Assembly (NCBI RefSeq): GCF_018614875.1
Contig: NZ_JAGGNW010000011.1
Location: 372,001 to 436,000 of the forward strand
Direction: 5' to 3'
Source: Variovorax paradoxus
GTDB taxonomy: Bacteria > Pseudomonadota > Gammaproteobacteria > Burkholderiales > Burkholderiaceae_C
Length of the DNA stretch: 64,000 bases
Position numbers and translations under genes: made by a program. The notes below the pieces were generated by a model, which worked only from the letters and a program-made list of their open reading frames with translations, was not told where the DNA came from and made no database searches. This document shows positions 53,803 through 63,453 of the stretch, in pieces (within the stretch, counting starts at the first letter, position 1; the number at the start of each line of letters is the position of its first letter).

Positions 53803-54192
53803 ATGGGCCGCCGCTCCCTCCATCGCCGCCTGACCGCATTCTTCGTGGTCCTGTCGTTGCTGTTCTCGCAGCTTGCGTTGGCGGGCTATGTTTGCCCCGG
53901 CGCCGGGGATGCAGGTGCGGATGCGATGGCCGAAATGATGGCCTCCGACCCACCCTGCCAAGGCATGGACGCCAACCAGCCGGCGCTGTGCTTCCAGCAC
54001 GCAGCCGACATGTCGCTGTCGTTCGAGCCGGTGAAGCTGCCGACCCCCTCGCTGCCCGCCATCTTGCAGGTGCTGGTGGTGCCGCTGGTGCTGGTATCGG
54101 AAGGCCGCGCGCTTCCGATGCAGGCCGAGCCCGAGCGGCAGCATCCGCCGCCCGACCCCGTCTTCCTCGCCACGCGCAGACTTCGCGTCTGA
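53803..54192 (+). CDS. Exported Cys/Met-containing protein of the metal-efflux operon
   Basis: A 129-residue protein with a signal peptide or anchor at residues 8-27 (AFFVVLSLLFSQLALAGYVC). The mature part has three Cys and several Met and His (MAEMMASDPPCQGMD, ALCFQHAADMS), and a hydrophobic stretch near residue 90 (LPAILQVLVVPLVLV). I recognise no named family. It precedes the cusC-like gene by 76 bases, so it may bind or sense copper or silver in the periplasm. That role is inference from residues and position. Confidence 0.7.
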   Translation: MGRRSLHRRLTAFFVVLSLLFSQLALAGYVCPGAGDAGADAMAEMMASDPPCQGMDANQPALCFQHAADMSLSFEPVKLPTPSLPAILQVLVVPLVLVSEGRALPMQAEPERQHPPPDPVFLATRRLRV

Positions 54193-54268
54193 AATTTCCG
54201 TCGACTGACCGGTGCTGGCGCGGCTCGTCCGCTTGCCAGCGATTGCCTCGTTCGTCCGCGGAGTTTCC

Positions 54269-55501
54269 ATGTCCATTCTCTTTTTACGCACGGCCGCCTT
54301 GGCCGCTGCGCTGCTGCCGCAGCTCGCGACGGCCGCCCCCATGTCTCTCGAGGCCGCCCTCCAGTTGGCCGCACAGCGCTCCGAAACGGCCCGGGCAGCG
54401 CGCGCCGGCGTACTGAGTGCCACGGAAGCGGCGCGCGCCGCGGCCCAGCTTCCCGACCCCACGCTGCGCGTCGGCATCGAGAACCTGCCGGCGACAGGAG
54501 CGGATCGCTTCAGCACCACGCGCGACTCGATGACGATGAAGCGCATCGGCATCAGCCAGGAATGGCTGTCCGCCGACAAACGCGCGGCACGGCGGGCCGC
54601 CGCCGATGCCTCTGTCGGCCGCGAGACGGTGCAAATGCAAGTCGCTGCCGCCAACACCCGTTTGCAGACCGCGCTGGCCTACATCGATGCCTTCTACGCC
54701 GGCGAGAGCCTGAAGCTTGCGACCTTGATGGAACACCATGCCCATGAGGAACTGGAAGCGTCGCGCGCGCGCCTGTCCTCGGCAATTGGCAGCAGCCAGG
54801 ACGTGCTGGCGTTGGCGGGTGCCAGGGGCGTCTCGGAGGACGAAGCAGCCGACGTCCAGCAGCAACAGAGCACCGCCCGGGTCGCGTTCCTGCGATGGGT
54901 CGGCGTAGCGCCCGATGACCTGATGCCTCCGGGTGCCATGGCGCTCCCCTCCGAAGAGGCCTATGTGGCCGCGCACCCCACGGTCGCGGCCATGCAGCGC
55001 GATGTCGACGTGGCGAGGCAGGCAGCAGCCGTCACCGCGTCCAACCGCAAGCCCAACTGGACCTGGGAGGTCGGCTACGGCCAGCGCACCGGCTACTCGG
55101 ACATGGTGTCGGTTGGCGTGAGCATTCCGCTGCCCGTGGCGCCCGGCGAACGCCAGGATCGCGACACCGCCGCCAAGCTGGCGCTGGTCGAGAAGGCGGA
55201 AGCGGATCTGTCCGAAGCGACCCGCGCCGCCGCCGCCGAATACCGGTCCCTGCTCAGCGATGCACAGCGCCTGCGGCAGCGCATCGACCGCTATCGCAGC
55301 AGCGTCGTTGCTCCCGCCGGACAGCGGACGGCCGCCGCGACGGCGGCCTACCGGTCCAACCAGGGCAGCCTTGTCGCCCTGTTCGAGGCACGGCACGCCG
55401 AAGTCGAGGCACGGCGCAAGCTGCTGACGCTGCAGCGCGACCTCGGCAGGACCCAAGCCCAACTGGCCTTCCGGCCGCTCGCTGCCGAGGTGACGCAATG
55501 A
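54269..55501 (+). CDS. TolC-family outer-membrane efflux protein (CusC-like)
   Basis: A 410-residue outer-membrane channel of a metal RND system. The signal peptide ends near residue 23 (LPQLATAAP). Two OEP repeats follow at about residues 30-200 and 215-400, with heptad-type helices (LRWVGVAPDDLMPPGAMALP between them). The start at 54269 has GGAG at good spacing. No lipobox is seen, unlike E. coli CusC. The stop overlaps the next gene by ATGA. Confidence 0.9.
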   Translation: MSILFLRTAALAAALLPQLATAAPMSLEAALQLAAQRSETARAARAGVLSATEAARAAAQLPDPTLRVGIENLPATGADRFSTTRDSMTMKRIGISQEWLSADKRAARRAAADASVGRETVQMQVAAANTRLQTALAYIDAFYAGESLKLATLMEHHAHEELEASRARLSSAIGSSQDVLALAGARGVSEDEAADVQQQQSTARVAFLRWVGVAPDDLMPPGAMALPSEEAYVAAHPTVAAMQRDVDVARQAAAVTASNRKPNWTWEVGYGQRTGYSDMVSVGVSIPLPVAPGERQDRDTAAKLALVEKAEADLSEATRAAAAEYRSLLSDAQRLRQRIDRYRSSVVAPAGQRTAAATAAYRSNQGSLVALFEARHAEVEARRKLLTLQRDLGRTQAQLAFRPLAAEVTQ

Positions 55502-57018
55502 ATCGAACACGCATGATCGGCGCCTCGTTGCTGGCCGCCCTGATGCTCGCAGCGAGCGCCTTCTACCTGGGCCGCAAGACAGCACAGCCCTCGGATGAGT
55601 CGATGGCCACGCCGACCACCTCGTCCACGGCTGATGGACGCAAGGTTCTCTACTGGCATGACCCCATGGTTCCGGGCCCGCGCTTCGAGAAGCCCGGCAA
55701 GTCGCCGTTCATGGACATGCAACTGGTCCCGATGTACGCCGACAGCGCCACGGGCGCTGCGAGCGAGACGGGCGTGAAAGTCAGCCCCACGGTCCAGCAG
55801 AACCTCGGCATCCGGTATGCCAGCGTGCGGCGGGCGGAATTTTCTTCGTCGTTCGACGCGGTCGGGGCCGTGCAGTTCGACGAGCGGCTCAACGTCGCCG
55901 TGCAGACGCGCGTTGCCGGGTACGTCGAGCATCTGTCGGTGCGCGCCCCGATGGAGCGGGTGCGCAAAGGCCAGGCCCTGGCGACGATCTTTGCGCCGGA
56001 ATGGCTCGGGCCGCAGAACGAACTGCTTGCCCTCAAGCGCTCCGGCGTGGCGCCCGAGCTCATCGCCGCGGCACGCGAGCGCATGCGGGCCATGTCCATT
56101 CCTGCCGAGCTGATTCGGCGCAGCGAGGAAGCCGGCACCGCCCAGGCGCGCTACGTTCTCGCCGCGCCGGCCGATGGCGTCGTCGCAGAGTTGAACGTGC
56201 GCGAAGGCGTCGCGGTCACCCCCGGCATGACGCTGTTCCGCATCGCTGGCCTGGGGAAGGTCTGGGCGGTGGCGGAGATCCCCGAGGCGCAGGCGCTGCG
56301 CCTCGCGCGCGGCCAGAAGGTGAAGGCGATCCTTCAGGCCGATGCGGCCCAGTCGTTCGACGGAACGCTCGACGAGATCCTCCCGGAGATCAACGCGTCC
56401 ACGCGCACCTTGAAGGCGCGTTTCGAGGTGGACAACAGCAAAGGGAAGCTGACACCCGGCATGCTGCTGCGCCTTCAGGTCATGGGGCCGAGCGGCACGC
56501 GGTTGGTCGTACCCTCCGAGGCGGTCATCCGCACCGGCCGGCGCGCCGTGGTCATCGTGCGCAAGGCGGAGGGCGCCTTCGAGCCGAGAGACGTATCGCT
56601 GGGCATGGATTTCGGCGACGACACGGAAGTGGTCTCGGGCTTGGCCGAGGGTGACCAGGTGGTGGCCAGCGGCCAGTTCCTGATCGACTCGGAGGCCCGG
56701 CTGCGCTCCGTGCTGGGCAACATGGCGGCGCCTGCCGCCGTGCCGGCCGCGGGAGCTGCGGCGCCGACGCAGGCCGTGGTGGTCCACAAGGCAGAGGGCA
56801 AGGTCGAGAGCGTCGCGCCCGACGGCATCACCATCTCGCACGGCCCCGTCGCAACGCTCAAATGGCCGTCCATGACCATGGGCTTCGCCAAGGCGTCGCC
56901 GAACGCTTTCCCGGAGATCAAGTCCGGCGACCGGGTGCGCTTCGAGTTCAAGGAAGGCGGCGCCATGGGCTATGAGCTGGTCTCCATGCAACGCGTCCAG
57001 CCGGGCACCAGGCCATGA
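55498..57018 (+). CDS. RND periplasmic adaptor CusB fused to a CusF domain
   Basis: A 506-residue membrane-fusion protein. Residues 1-24 are a membrane anchor. An N-terminal heavy-metal-binding segment is at about 50-79 ([20 protein letters not shown]...MDMQLVPM). The CusB core follows ([40 protein letters not shown]). The C-terminal domain (about 425-500) is CusF-like: [16 protein letters not shown] holds the His, Trp and two Met that bind Cu(I)/Ag(I) in CusF. In E. coli CusF is a separate protein. It overlaps cusC and cusA by ATGA. Confidence 0.93.
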   Translation: MNRTRMIGASLLAALMLAASAFYLGRKTAQPSDESMATPTTSSTADGRKVLYWHDPMVPGPRFEKPGKSPFMDMQLVPMYADSATGAASETGVKVSPTVQQNLGIRYASVRRAEFSSSFDAVGAVQFDERLNVAVQTRVAGYVEHLSVRAPMERVRKGQALATIFAPEWLGPQNELLALKRSGVAPELIAAARERMRAMSIPAELIRRSEEAGTAQARYVLAAPADGVVAELNVREGVAVTPGMTLFRIAGLGKVWAVAEIPEAQALRLARGQKVKAILQADAAQSFDGTLDEILPEINASTRTLKARFEVDNSKGKLTPGMLLRLQVMGPSGTRLVVPSEAVIRTGRRAVVIVRKAEGAFEPRDVSLGMDFGDDTEVVSGLAEGDQVVASGQFLIDSEARLRSVLGNMAAPAAVPAAGAAAPTQAVVVHKAEGKVESVAPDGITISHGPVATLKWPSMTMGFAKASPNAFPEIKSGDRVRFEFKEGGAMGYELVSMQRVQPGTRP

Positions 57019-60000
57019 TCGCCGCCCTGATCCGCTGGTCGATCGGCAACCGCTTCCTCGTGCTGACCGCGACCCTGTTCCTGATGGCCGCGGGCTGGTG
57101 GTCGGTGGCTCGCACGCCGCTCGATGCCTTGCCTGATCTTTCGGATACGCAGGTCATCATCCGCACGCCGTTTCCCGGCAAGGCGCCGCAGGTGGTCGAG
57201 GATCTGGTCACCTACCCGCTGACCACCACGATGCTCAGCGTGCCCGGTGCCAAGACCGTGCGCGGCTACTCGTTCTTCGGCGACTCGTTCGTCTACGTGC
57301 TGTTCGACGACAAGACCGATCCGTACTGGGCACGCTCGCGCGTCGTGGAATACCTCAACCAGGTGCAGAGCAGGCTGCCCGCCGGGGCCAACGCCTCGCT
57401 GGGGCCCGACGCAACCGGGGTCGGCTGGGTCTACGAGTACGCGTTGGTCGACCGCACGGGCACGCGCGACATCGGACAGCTGCGGGCGCTGAACGACTGG
57501 TTCCTCAAGTTCGAACTCAAGACCGTGCCCGACGTGGCGGAGGTCGCCAGCATCGGCGGCATGGTGCGCCAGTACCAGGTGGTGCTCGATCCCGACCGCA
57601 TGCGCGCGCTGGGCATCACGCAGTCGATGGTCGTGCAGGCCTTGCAGGAGGCCAACCAGGCCTCGGGCGGCTCCGTCGTGGAATTCGCCGAGGCGGAGTA
57701 CATGGTGCGCTCGCGCGGCTATCTGCGCTCACTCGACGATTTCCGCACGATCCCGCTGTCCGTAGCGGGTGCGACGCCGGTGCTGCTGCGCGACGTGGCC
57801 ACGGTCCAGATCGGCCCCGAGATGCGCCGCGGCATCGCCGAGCTGGACGGCGAAGGCGAAGTGGCCGGTGGCGTCATCGTCATGCGCTCGGGCAAGAACG
57901 CCCGCTCGACCATCGAAGCCGTCAAGGCCAGGATCGAAACCCTCAAGCCGGGCCTTCCGCCCGGTGTCGAGATCGTGCCCACCTACGACCGCTCATTGCT
58001 GATCGACCGCGCCGTCGAGAACCTTCGCGCCAAGCTGGTCGAGGAATTCATCGTGGTCGCGCTGGTCTGCGCGGTCTTCCTGTTCCACCTGCGCTCGGCG
58101 CTGGTGGCGGTCGTGGCGTTGCCCATCGGAGTGCTGGCCGCATTCGTCGTGATGCACTGGCAAGGCGTCAATGCCAACATCATGTCGCTGGGCGGTATCG
58201 CGATCGCCATCGGCGCGATGGTGGACGGGGCCATCGTGATGGTCGAGAACGTGCACAAGCACATCGAGGCCTTCGAGACGGCGCACGCCAAGCAGCCCAC
58301 GATGGCGCAGCGATGGCAGCTCGTCGCCGATGCCTCCGTGGAAGTCGGACCGGCGCTGTTCTTCTCGCTGCTGGTGATCACGTTGTCTTTCGTGCCGGTG
58401 TTCTCGCTCGAAGCGCAGGAGGGGCGGCTGTTCTCGCCGCTGGCCTTCACCAAGACCTATGCCATGGCGGCCGCAGCGGGCCTGTCGGTGACGCTGATCC
58501 CGGTGCTCATGGGCTACCTGATCCGCGGGCGCATCCCGCACGAAACCGCGAACCCGGTGAATCGCTTCCTGATGGCGGCGTACCGGCCCGCCCTTGAGCT
58601 GGTGCTGCGTTTCCCCAAAGGCACGCTGGTCATGGCGGCCGTGCTGCTGGCGCTGACCGCGGTGCCGCTGATGCGGCTGGGCGGCGAGTTCATGCCGCCG
58701 CTGGACGAGGGCGACCTGCTCTACATGCCGTCCGCGCTGCCCGGCTTGTCGGTGTCGAAGGCGTCCGAACTGCTGCAGCGGACCGATCGCCTGATCAAGA
58801 CCGTACCGGAGGTCGCCCGCGTGTTCGGCAAGGCGGGCCGCGCGGACACCGCCACCGATCCGGCGCCGCTCGAGATGTTCGAGACCACCATCCAGTTCAA
58901 GCCGAAGGGTGAATGGCGCGCCGGCATGACGTCCGACAGGCTCGTCGAAGAGCTGGACCGCGCAGTCAACGTGCCGGGCCTGACCAACGTGTGGGTGCCG
59001 CCCATTCGCAACCGCATCGACATGCTGGCCACGGGCATCAAGAGTCCGGTGGGCATCAAGGTGGCGGGGGCGGACCTTGCCACCATCGATGCGCTGGCCA
59101 CGCAGATCGAGGCGGCCGTCAAGCGCGTTCCGGGCGTGTCGTCGGCGCTGGCGGAACGGCTCACGGGGGGGCGCTACATCGATGTCGATGTCGATCGCCT
59201 GGCGGCCGCGCGCTACGGGCTTTCGGTGGCGGACGTGCAGGCCGTGGTGTCCACCGCCATCGGCGGCGAGAACGTGGGCGAGGTCATCTCGGGCCGCGAG
59301 CGCTATCCGATCAACGTGCGCTATCCACGCGAGATCCGCGATTCGCTGGAGCGGCTGCGGCAACTGCCCTTCGTGACCGACAAGGGTGCGCAACTGCTGC
59401 TCGGCGACGTCGCGCGAATCTCCGTCGAGGACGGACCGCCAATGTTGCGCAGCGAGAACGCGCGGCTGTCGGGCTGGGTCTATGTGGACGTGCGCGGCCG
59501 TGACCTGCGCTCCGCCGTCAACGACATGCAGGCGGCGGTCGGCAAGGCCGTGAAGATGCCCGCGGGCTACGCCGTGTCGTGGTCCGGCCAGTTCGAGTAT
59601 CTGGAGCGTGCGACCGAGCGGCTGAAGCTGGTCGTTCCGGTCACGCTGGCGGTCATCTTCGTGCTGCTCTACCTGCTGTTCCGGTCGTTCGCCGATGCGG
59701 CCCTGGTGATGGCGGCCGTGCCGTTCTCGCTCATCGGCGGCTTCTGGCTCGTCTGGGTGCTGGGCCACTCGATCTCCGTGGCCACGGCCGTGGGCTTCAT
59801 CGCACTGGCCGGCGTGGCGGCCGAGTTTGGCGTGGTGATGCTGGTCTACTTGAAGAACGCGCTGGCGCGGCGCCTCGAAGCCGGCGAGCCGATGAACGAC
59901 GAGACCCTGCTGGCGGCGATCCGCGAAGGCGCCGTGCTGCGTGTGCGGCCCAAGGCCATGACCGTGGCTGTGGTGATGGCGGGCCTGCTGCCCATCCTGT

Positions 60001-60149
60001 GGGGCAGCGGCACAGGTTCGGAAGTGATGACCCGCATTGCCGCCCCCATGGTGGGGGGCATGGTCACTGCGCCGCTGCTGAGCATGCTCGTTGTTCCCGC
60101 TGCCTGGTATCTGCTGCGCCGGCGCGGCCATGCCGCGCGCGGTCATTGA
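57015..60149 (+). CDS. cusA: Heavy-metal RND efflux transporter (CusA-like)
   Basis: A 1044-residue inner-membrane proton/metal antiporter of the HME-RND family, with about twelve helices and two large periplasmic loops. The N-terminus is [20 protein letters not shown], and the family signature is [20 protein letters not shown]. Methionines that may form the metal-binding set, as in CusA, are in [25 protein letters not shown] and [15 protein letters not shown] (inference from position). The conserved Asp in helix 4 is in [20 protein letters not shown]. Copper/silver specificity is favoured by the fused CusF. Confidence 0.94.
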   Translation: MIAALIRWSIGNRFLVLTATLFLMAAGWWSVARTPLDALPDLSDTQVIIRTPFPGKAPQVVEDLVTYPLTTTMLSVPGAKTVRGYSFFGDSFVYVLFDDKTDPYWARSRVVEYLNQVQSRLPAGANASLGPDATGVGWVYEYALVDRTGTRDIGQLRALNDWFLKFELKTVPDVAEVASIGGMVRQYQVVLDPDRMRALGITQSMVVQALQEANQASGGSVVEFAEAEYMVRSRGYLRSLDDFRTIPLSVAGATPVLLRDVATVQIGPEMRRGIAELDGEGEVAGGVIVMRSGKNARSTIEAVKARIETLKPGLPPGVEIVPTYDRSLLIDRAVENLRAKLVEEFIVVALVCAVFLFHLRSALVAVVALPIGVLAAFVVMHWQGVNANIMSLGGIAIAIGAMVDGAIVMVENVHKHIEAFETAHAKQPTMAQRWQLVADASVEVGPALFFSLLVITLSFVPVFSLEAQEGRLFSPLAFTKTYAMAAAAGLSVTLIPVLMGYLIRGRIPHETANPVNRFLMAAYRPALELVLRFPKGTLVMAAVLLALTAVPLMRLGGEFMPPLDEGDLLYMPSALPGLSVSKASELLQRTDRLIKTVPEVARVFGKAGRADTATDPAPLEMFETTIQFKPKGEWRAGMTSDRLVEELDRAVNVPGLTNVWVPPIRNRIDMLATGIKSPVGIKVAGADLATIDALATQIEAAVKRVPGVSSALAERLTGGRYIDVDVDRLAAARYGLSVADVQAVVSTAIGGENVGEVISGRERYPINVRYPREIRDSLERLRQLPFVTDKGAQLLLGDVARISVEDGPPMLRSENARLSGWVYVDVRGRDLRSAVNDMQAAVGKAVKMPAGYAVSWSGQFEYLERATERLKLVVPVTLAVIFVLLYLLFRSFADAALVMAAVPFSLIGGFWLVWVLGHSISVATAVGFIALAGVAAEFGVVMLVYLKNALARRLEAGEPMNDETLLAAIREGAVLRVRPKAMTVAVVMAGLLPILWGSGTGSEVMTRIAAPMVGGMVTAPLLSMLVVPAAWYLLRRRGHAARGH

Positions 60150-60193
60150 AAATCGATGCGTCCGGCGGTGTGATCGACCTTGCGGGCGCCGAC

Positions 60194-60604
60194 TCAGAGC
60201 AATTCGAACGCGATGTCCTGCGCGCCCTGCCACAGCACCTTGTTGCCGAGGGCACGCAACTGCTCCTTGCCTTCGACAATCGTCAGAAAGTGATTGCCTG
60301 CGAGCGGCCCCATCTTGCTGGCGAAGCTGCAGCTGCCGTAGGCCAGGATGATCTCGGTTTCGCTGTAACCACCGGGGTAGAACAGGATGTCGCCGACCGA
60401 AGGATGGCTGGTGTGGTTCTCGAAGCCGACGCCCAGTTCGAAGTCGCCAAGCGGAATCCAGCAGCCTTCGCCGCTCCAGCGCACATGGATGATCTTCTGC
60501 CTGTACGGCAGCAGCCTCGTGAACGCAGCGACGGTCTTCGGTGCTTCCGGATTCGTTTCCGCGACGAAGCGCAAGCCCGCCGCTTCAATGCCAATTCTTG
60601 CCAT
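60194..60604 (-). CDS. DUF3830 family protein
   Basis: A 136-residue protein of DUF3830, a small beta-rich cyclophilin-like fold. The sequence runs GLRFVAETNPEAPKTVAAFT, then GEGCWIPLGDFELGVGFENH with DILFYPGGYSETEIILAYGS and a late CSFASKMGPLAGNHF. The function is unknown; members occur in catabolic operons beside amino-acid transporters. Here it is the last gene of the dapA-like operon, 25 bases after the ABC ATPase, and convergent with cusA. Confidence 0.85.
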   Translation of the reverse strand: MARIGIEAAGLRFVAETNPEAPKTVAAFTRLLPYRQKIIHVRWSGEGCWIPLGDFELGVGFENHTSHPSVGDILFYPGGYSETEIILAYGSCSFASKMGPLAGNHFLTIVEGKEQLRALGNKVLWQGAQDIAFELL

Positions 60605-60629
60605 GAGTGAGTGAGGTCGTAAGGGTTGA

Positions 60630-61412
60630 TCAGTGCAGCAGCTGGCTCAGGAAAAGCCGGGTGCGTTCGTGTTTGGGGTTTCCGAAGAACTCTTGCGGCG
60701 CGGCCTGCTCGACGATGGCGCCCTGGTCCATGAAGATCACCCGGTTGGCAACCTGGCGCGCAAAGTTCATCTCGTGCGTCACCGACAGCATGGTCATGCC
60801 GTCATCGGCGAGCGAGACCATGGTGTCCAGCACCTCCTTGACCATCTCGGGATCGAGCGCCGAGGTCGGTTCGTCGAACAGCATGACCTTGGGGCCCATG
60901 CACAGCGCGCGCGCAATGGCCACGCGTTGCTGCTGGCCGCCCGAAAGCTGCGACGGGTACTTGTTGGCCTGCTCCGGAATGCGCACGCGTTCCAGGTACG
61001 ACATGGCCACTTCCTTCGCCTCCTTAGGCGTGTATTTCTTGCTCCATATCGGCGCGAGCGTGCAGTTCTCCAGGATCGTCAGATGCGGGAACAGGTTGAA
61101 GTGCTGGAACACCATGCCGACGTCGCGCCGCACCGCGTCGATGCGCCGCATGTCGGCGGTGAGCTCGGCGCGGTTCACCACGATCTGTCCCTGCTGGTGT
61201 TCCTCGAGCCGGTTGATGCAGCGCAGCAGCGTCGATTTTCCCGAGCCCGAAGGCCCGCAGATCACGATGCGTTCGCCGCGCTGCACTTCGAGGTCGATGT
61301 CGCGCAGCACCTGGAAGTCGCCGTACCACTTCTGCACGCCGACCATGCGGATGACGAGTTCAGGCCGGCTGTCGGTGCTCGACGCGGGCGTGCTCGGTTG
61401 CGGAGCGCTCAT
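60630..61412 (-). CDS. Polar amino acid ABC transporter ATP-binding protein
   Basis: A 260-residue ATPase of the GlnQ/HisP family. Walker A is [20 protein letters not shown], the Q-loop [20 protein letters not shown], the signature [15 protein letters not shown], Walker [21 protein letters not shown], and the switch His in VTHEMNFA. No permease or binding-protein gene is present here. It must work with a transporter coded elsewhere or beyond the right edge. Confidence 0.92.
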   Translation of the reverse strand: MSAPQPSTPASSTDSRPELVIRMVGVQKWYGDFQVLRDIDLEVQRGERIVICGPSGSGKSTLLRCINRLEEHQQGQIVVNRAELTADMRRIDAVRRDVGMVFQHFNLFPHLTILENCTLAPIWSKKYTPKEAKEVAMSYLERVRIPEQANKYPSQLSGGQQQRVAIARALCMGPKVMLFDEPTSALDPEMVKEVLDTMVSLADDGMTMLSVTHEMNFARQVANRVIFMDQGAIVEQAAPQEFFGNPKHERTRLFLSQLLH

Positions 61413-61421
61413 GGGGCTTCC

Positions 61422-62312
61422 TCAGGTGTTGGTTTGAATCTTCAGGCCGAGTTCGTCGACCAGGCGTTTCGCGGCGGCGATGCCCTCGGGGCCCAGCGGC
61501 AGGCGCGGCGGGCGCGGCGCGCCGACCGGCAGGCCCATGGCCGCGAGCAGGGCCTTGGTGCCCGCAACGTAGGACTGGCCGGCGACGAAGTCGATCATCG
61601 GAAAGTGCTTGAACGCCAGCGCGCGCGCTTCGCTCAGCTGGCCGGCCATGACGAGGTCGTACAGCCGCGCCATTTCGCCCGGTGCACCGTTGGAAGGCAC
61701 GGCGGCCCAGCCCACCGCGCCTTCGACATACGACTCGAAGCCCATGATGCCGCCGAACACCGCCATGCGGCCGTCCGACAGCCGCATGATGTCGCGCACG
61801 CGGGTCACTTCGAGCGTCGATTCCTTGATGTAGCGGCAGTTGTCGATCTGCGAGAGCCGCGCCACCAGCGGCGGCTTCAGATCGACGTTGGCGACGGCCG
61901 GGTTGTTGTAGACCATGATCGGAATGCCGATGGCGTCCGAGATGGTCCTGTAGTGCAGGAACAGTTCGTCGTCGGTGGGGGTGCTGTAGAAAGGCGGCAG
62001 CACCATCACGCCGTCGGCGCCCTGCGCTTCGGCGCGGCGGCTCAGGCGCACCGCTGCGCGCGTGTCTTCGGCGGTGGTGCCAATGAGCACCGGCACGCGG
62101 CCGGCGGCGCGGTCGATGACGGTCGTGGCGACCAGCGCGATCTCGTCGTCGGACATCGACATGAATTCGCCCGTCGAGCCGAGCGGGATCAGGCCGTGGA
62201 TGCCGGACTCGATCTGCCAGTCGACATAGCGTTCGAGGGTGGGCACGTCGACCGCGCCGTCGGCGTCGAAGGGCGTGACCATGATGGTGTAGGTGCCGCG
62301 GAAATCAGCCAT
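61422..62312 (-). CDS. Dihydrodipicolinate synthase family aldolase/lyase
   Basis: A 296-residue TIM-barrel of the DapA/NanA superfamily. GLIPLGSTGEFMSMSDDE is the pyruvate-binding motif, MVYNNPAVANVDL holds the catalytic Tyr, and RYIKESTLEVTRV the Schiff-base Lys. It is not the biosynthetic dapA by context; it is more likely a catabolic keto-acid aldolase or dehydratase such as a hydroxyproline or sugar-acid enzyme. It sits between a second DapA-like gene and an ABC ATPase. Confidence 0.9.
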   Translation of the reverse strand: MADFRGTYTIMVTPFDADGAVDVPTLERYVDWQIESGIHGLIPLGSTGEFMSMSDDEIALVATTVIDRAAGRVPVLIGTTAEDTRAAVRLSRRAEAQGADGVMVLPPFYSTPTDDELFLHYRTISDAIGIPIMVYNNPAVANVDLKPPLVARLSQIDNCRYIKESTLEVTRVRDIMRLSDGRMAVFGGIMGFESYVEGAVGWAAVPSNGAPGEMARLYDLVMAGQLSEARALAFKHFPMIDFVAGQSYVAGTKALLAAMGLPVGAPRPPRLPLGPEGIAAAKRLVDELGLKIQTNT

Positions 62313-62324
62313 GGGACAGGTTGC

Positions 62325-63275
62325 TCAATGGGTGGAGAAAGGGTGGTCGGCATCCAGCAAGCCTGAGGCCAGCAGTGCCGCGCGAATGCGCGCCGTGTCG
62401 TCGGCGGGCACGGGCAGCAGCGGCGGACGCGGGTCGGGATGGGGCAGCCGGCCGAGAAGATGCAGCGCCGTCTTCATGCGGTTGTGGGCGTCGAGATAAG
62501 GCGCGCGGTAGAAGGCCCGGCACAGCGGCACCAGCCGCTCGTTGATCGCGCGTGCAGCCGCCAGGTCGCTGCGCGCGACGGCCTCGTGCAGCGCCACCAG
62601 CAGCCCGGCGGCCACGCTGCCCAGGCCCGAAAGAATGCCGTCCACGCCATAGGCCAGCGAAGCGAACAGCCAGCTGTTGCTGCTGCTCAGGAGCGTGACG
62701 GGGCGGGGCAGCGCGCGCAGTGCGCGCAGGTTGTCCTCGTAGAACTCGGGAATGTCGCTGCCCTCCTTCACCGCCACGATGGCCGGCACCTCCGTGCAAA
62801 GCTGCACCAGCGTGTCGGTCGAGAACGCGAGGCCCGAGGCGCGCGACAGCTGGAACAGCACGATGGGCAGGCTGCTCGCAGCGGCCACCTCGCTCACGAA
62901 GCGGCGGGCCATGTCGGGGCGCGCCGCCGCACCTTGCGCGAACACGGCGGGCGGAAACAGCAGCAAGGCCGAGGCCCCGGCCTGCGCCGCGTCGCGCGCC
63001 AATGCGCAGGCATAGCGGGTGTCGTCGGCCACCACGCCGGCCACGACGGGCACCTCGCCGGCTGCGGACACCGCGACCCGTACCACCTGGGCGCGCTCCG
63101 CGCGATCGAGCGATGTCGCCTCGCCCGCGTGTCCATTGACCACCACCGCACGCACACCCGGCGTGCCGGCGACGTCGCGCACATGGGCCGCCAGTGCGTC
63201 GTCGTCGACGCGGCCGTCCGGTGCAAAGGGGGTCAGGGTGGCGGGCCAGATGCCGCCGACTCCGGAAATGTGCAT
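62325..63275 (-). CDS. Divergent DapA-like protein lacking the catalytic Tyr
   Basis: A 316-residue DapA-superfamily protein, paralogous to its neighbour but diverged. GHAGEATSLDRAER replaces the usual G(S/T)TGE motif. The Schiff-base Lys remains in AIVAVKEGSDIPEF. The catalytic Tyr stretch (YNNP in the neighbour) is LFQLSRASG here, so the Tyr is absent. The start at 63275 has AGGA five bases upstream; a Met at 63281 is possible. It is the first gene of the operon and is divergent from lacI. Confidence 0.85.
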   Translation of the reverse strand: MHISGVGGIWPATLTPFAPDGRVDDDALAAHVRDVAGTPGVRAVVVNGHAGEATSLDRAERAQVVRVAVSAAGEVPVVAGVVADDTRYACALARDAAQAGASALLLFPPAVFAQGAAARPDMARRFVSEVAAASSLPIVLFQLSRASGLAFSTDTLVQLCTEVPAIVAVKEGSDIPEFYEDNLRALRALPRPVTLLSSSNSWLFASLAYGVDGILSGLGSVAAGLLVALHEAVARSDLAAARAINERLVPLCRAFYRAPYLDAHNRMKTALHLLGRLPHPDPRPPLLPVPADDTARIRAALLASGLLDADHPFSTH

Positions 63276-63308
63276 GGCCATCCTGGTTGTTGCGTCGCGA
63301 AAGCCGGC

Positions 63309-63338
63309 AGTATGCAATTAAATTGGAAACGATTGCAA
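63309..63338 (-). promoter_or_regulatory. Promoter of the DapA-like operon with LacI-type operator O1
   Basis: On the minus strand TTGCAA (63338-63333) and CATACT (63314-63309) are 18 bases apart, a fair sigma-70 pair. The operator TGGAAACGATTGCA at 63324-63337 fits the LacI-family consensus TGNAANCGNTTNCA and overlaps the -35 box, so repressor would block the promoter. Confidence 0.7.
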
Positions 63339-63376
63339 TCATGTCCGACTATCTGGATCGATTTTGCAATTTCTCC

Positions 63377-63427
63377 TTGACCGTCCAACTCTTGCAGAAC
63401 TACGATAAAAAAATGCAATCGTTTACA
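63377..63427 (+). promoter_or_regulatory. lacI-type gene promoter with operator O2
   Basis: TTGACC at 63377-63382 and TACGAT at 63401-63406 are 18 bases apart. TGCAATCGTTTACA at 63414-63427, at the start of transcription, is the same operator in reverse (TGTAAACGATTGCA). It predicts autoregulation. The two operator centres are 90 bp apart. Confidence 0.7.
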
Positions 63428-63453
63428 GAACAATGCTTTCACGAGGCTGCACC

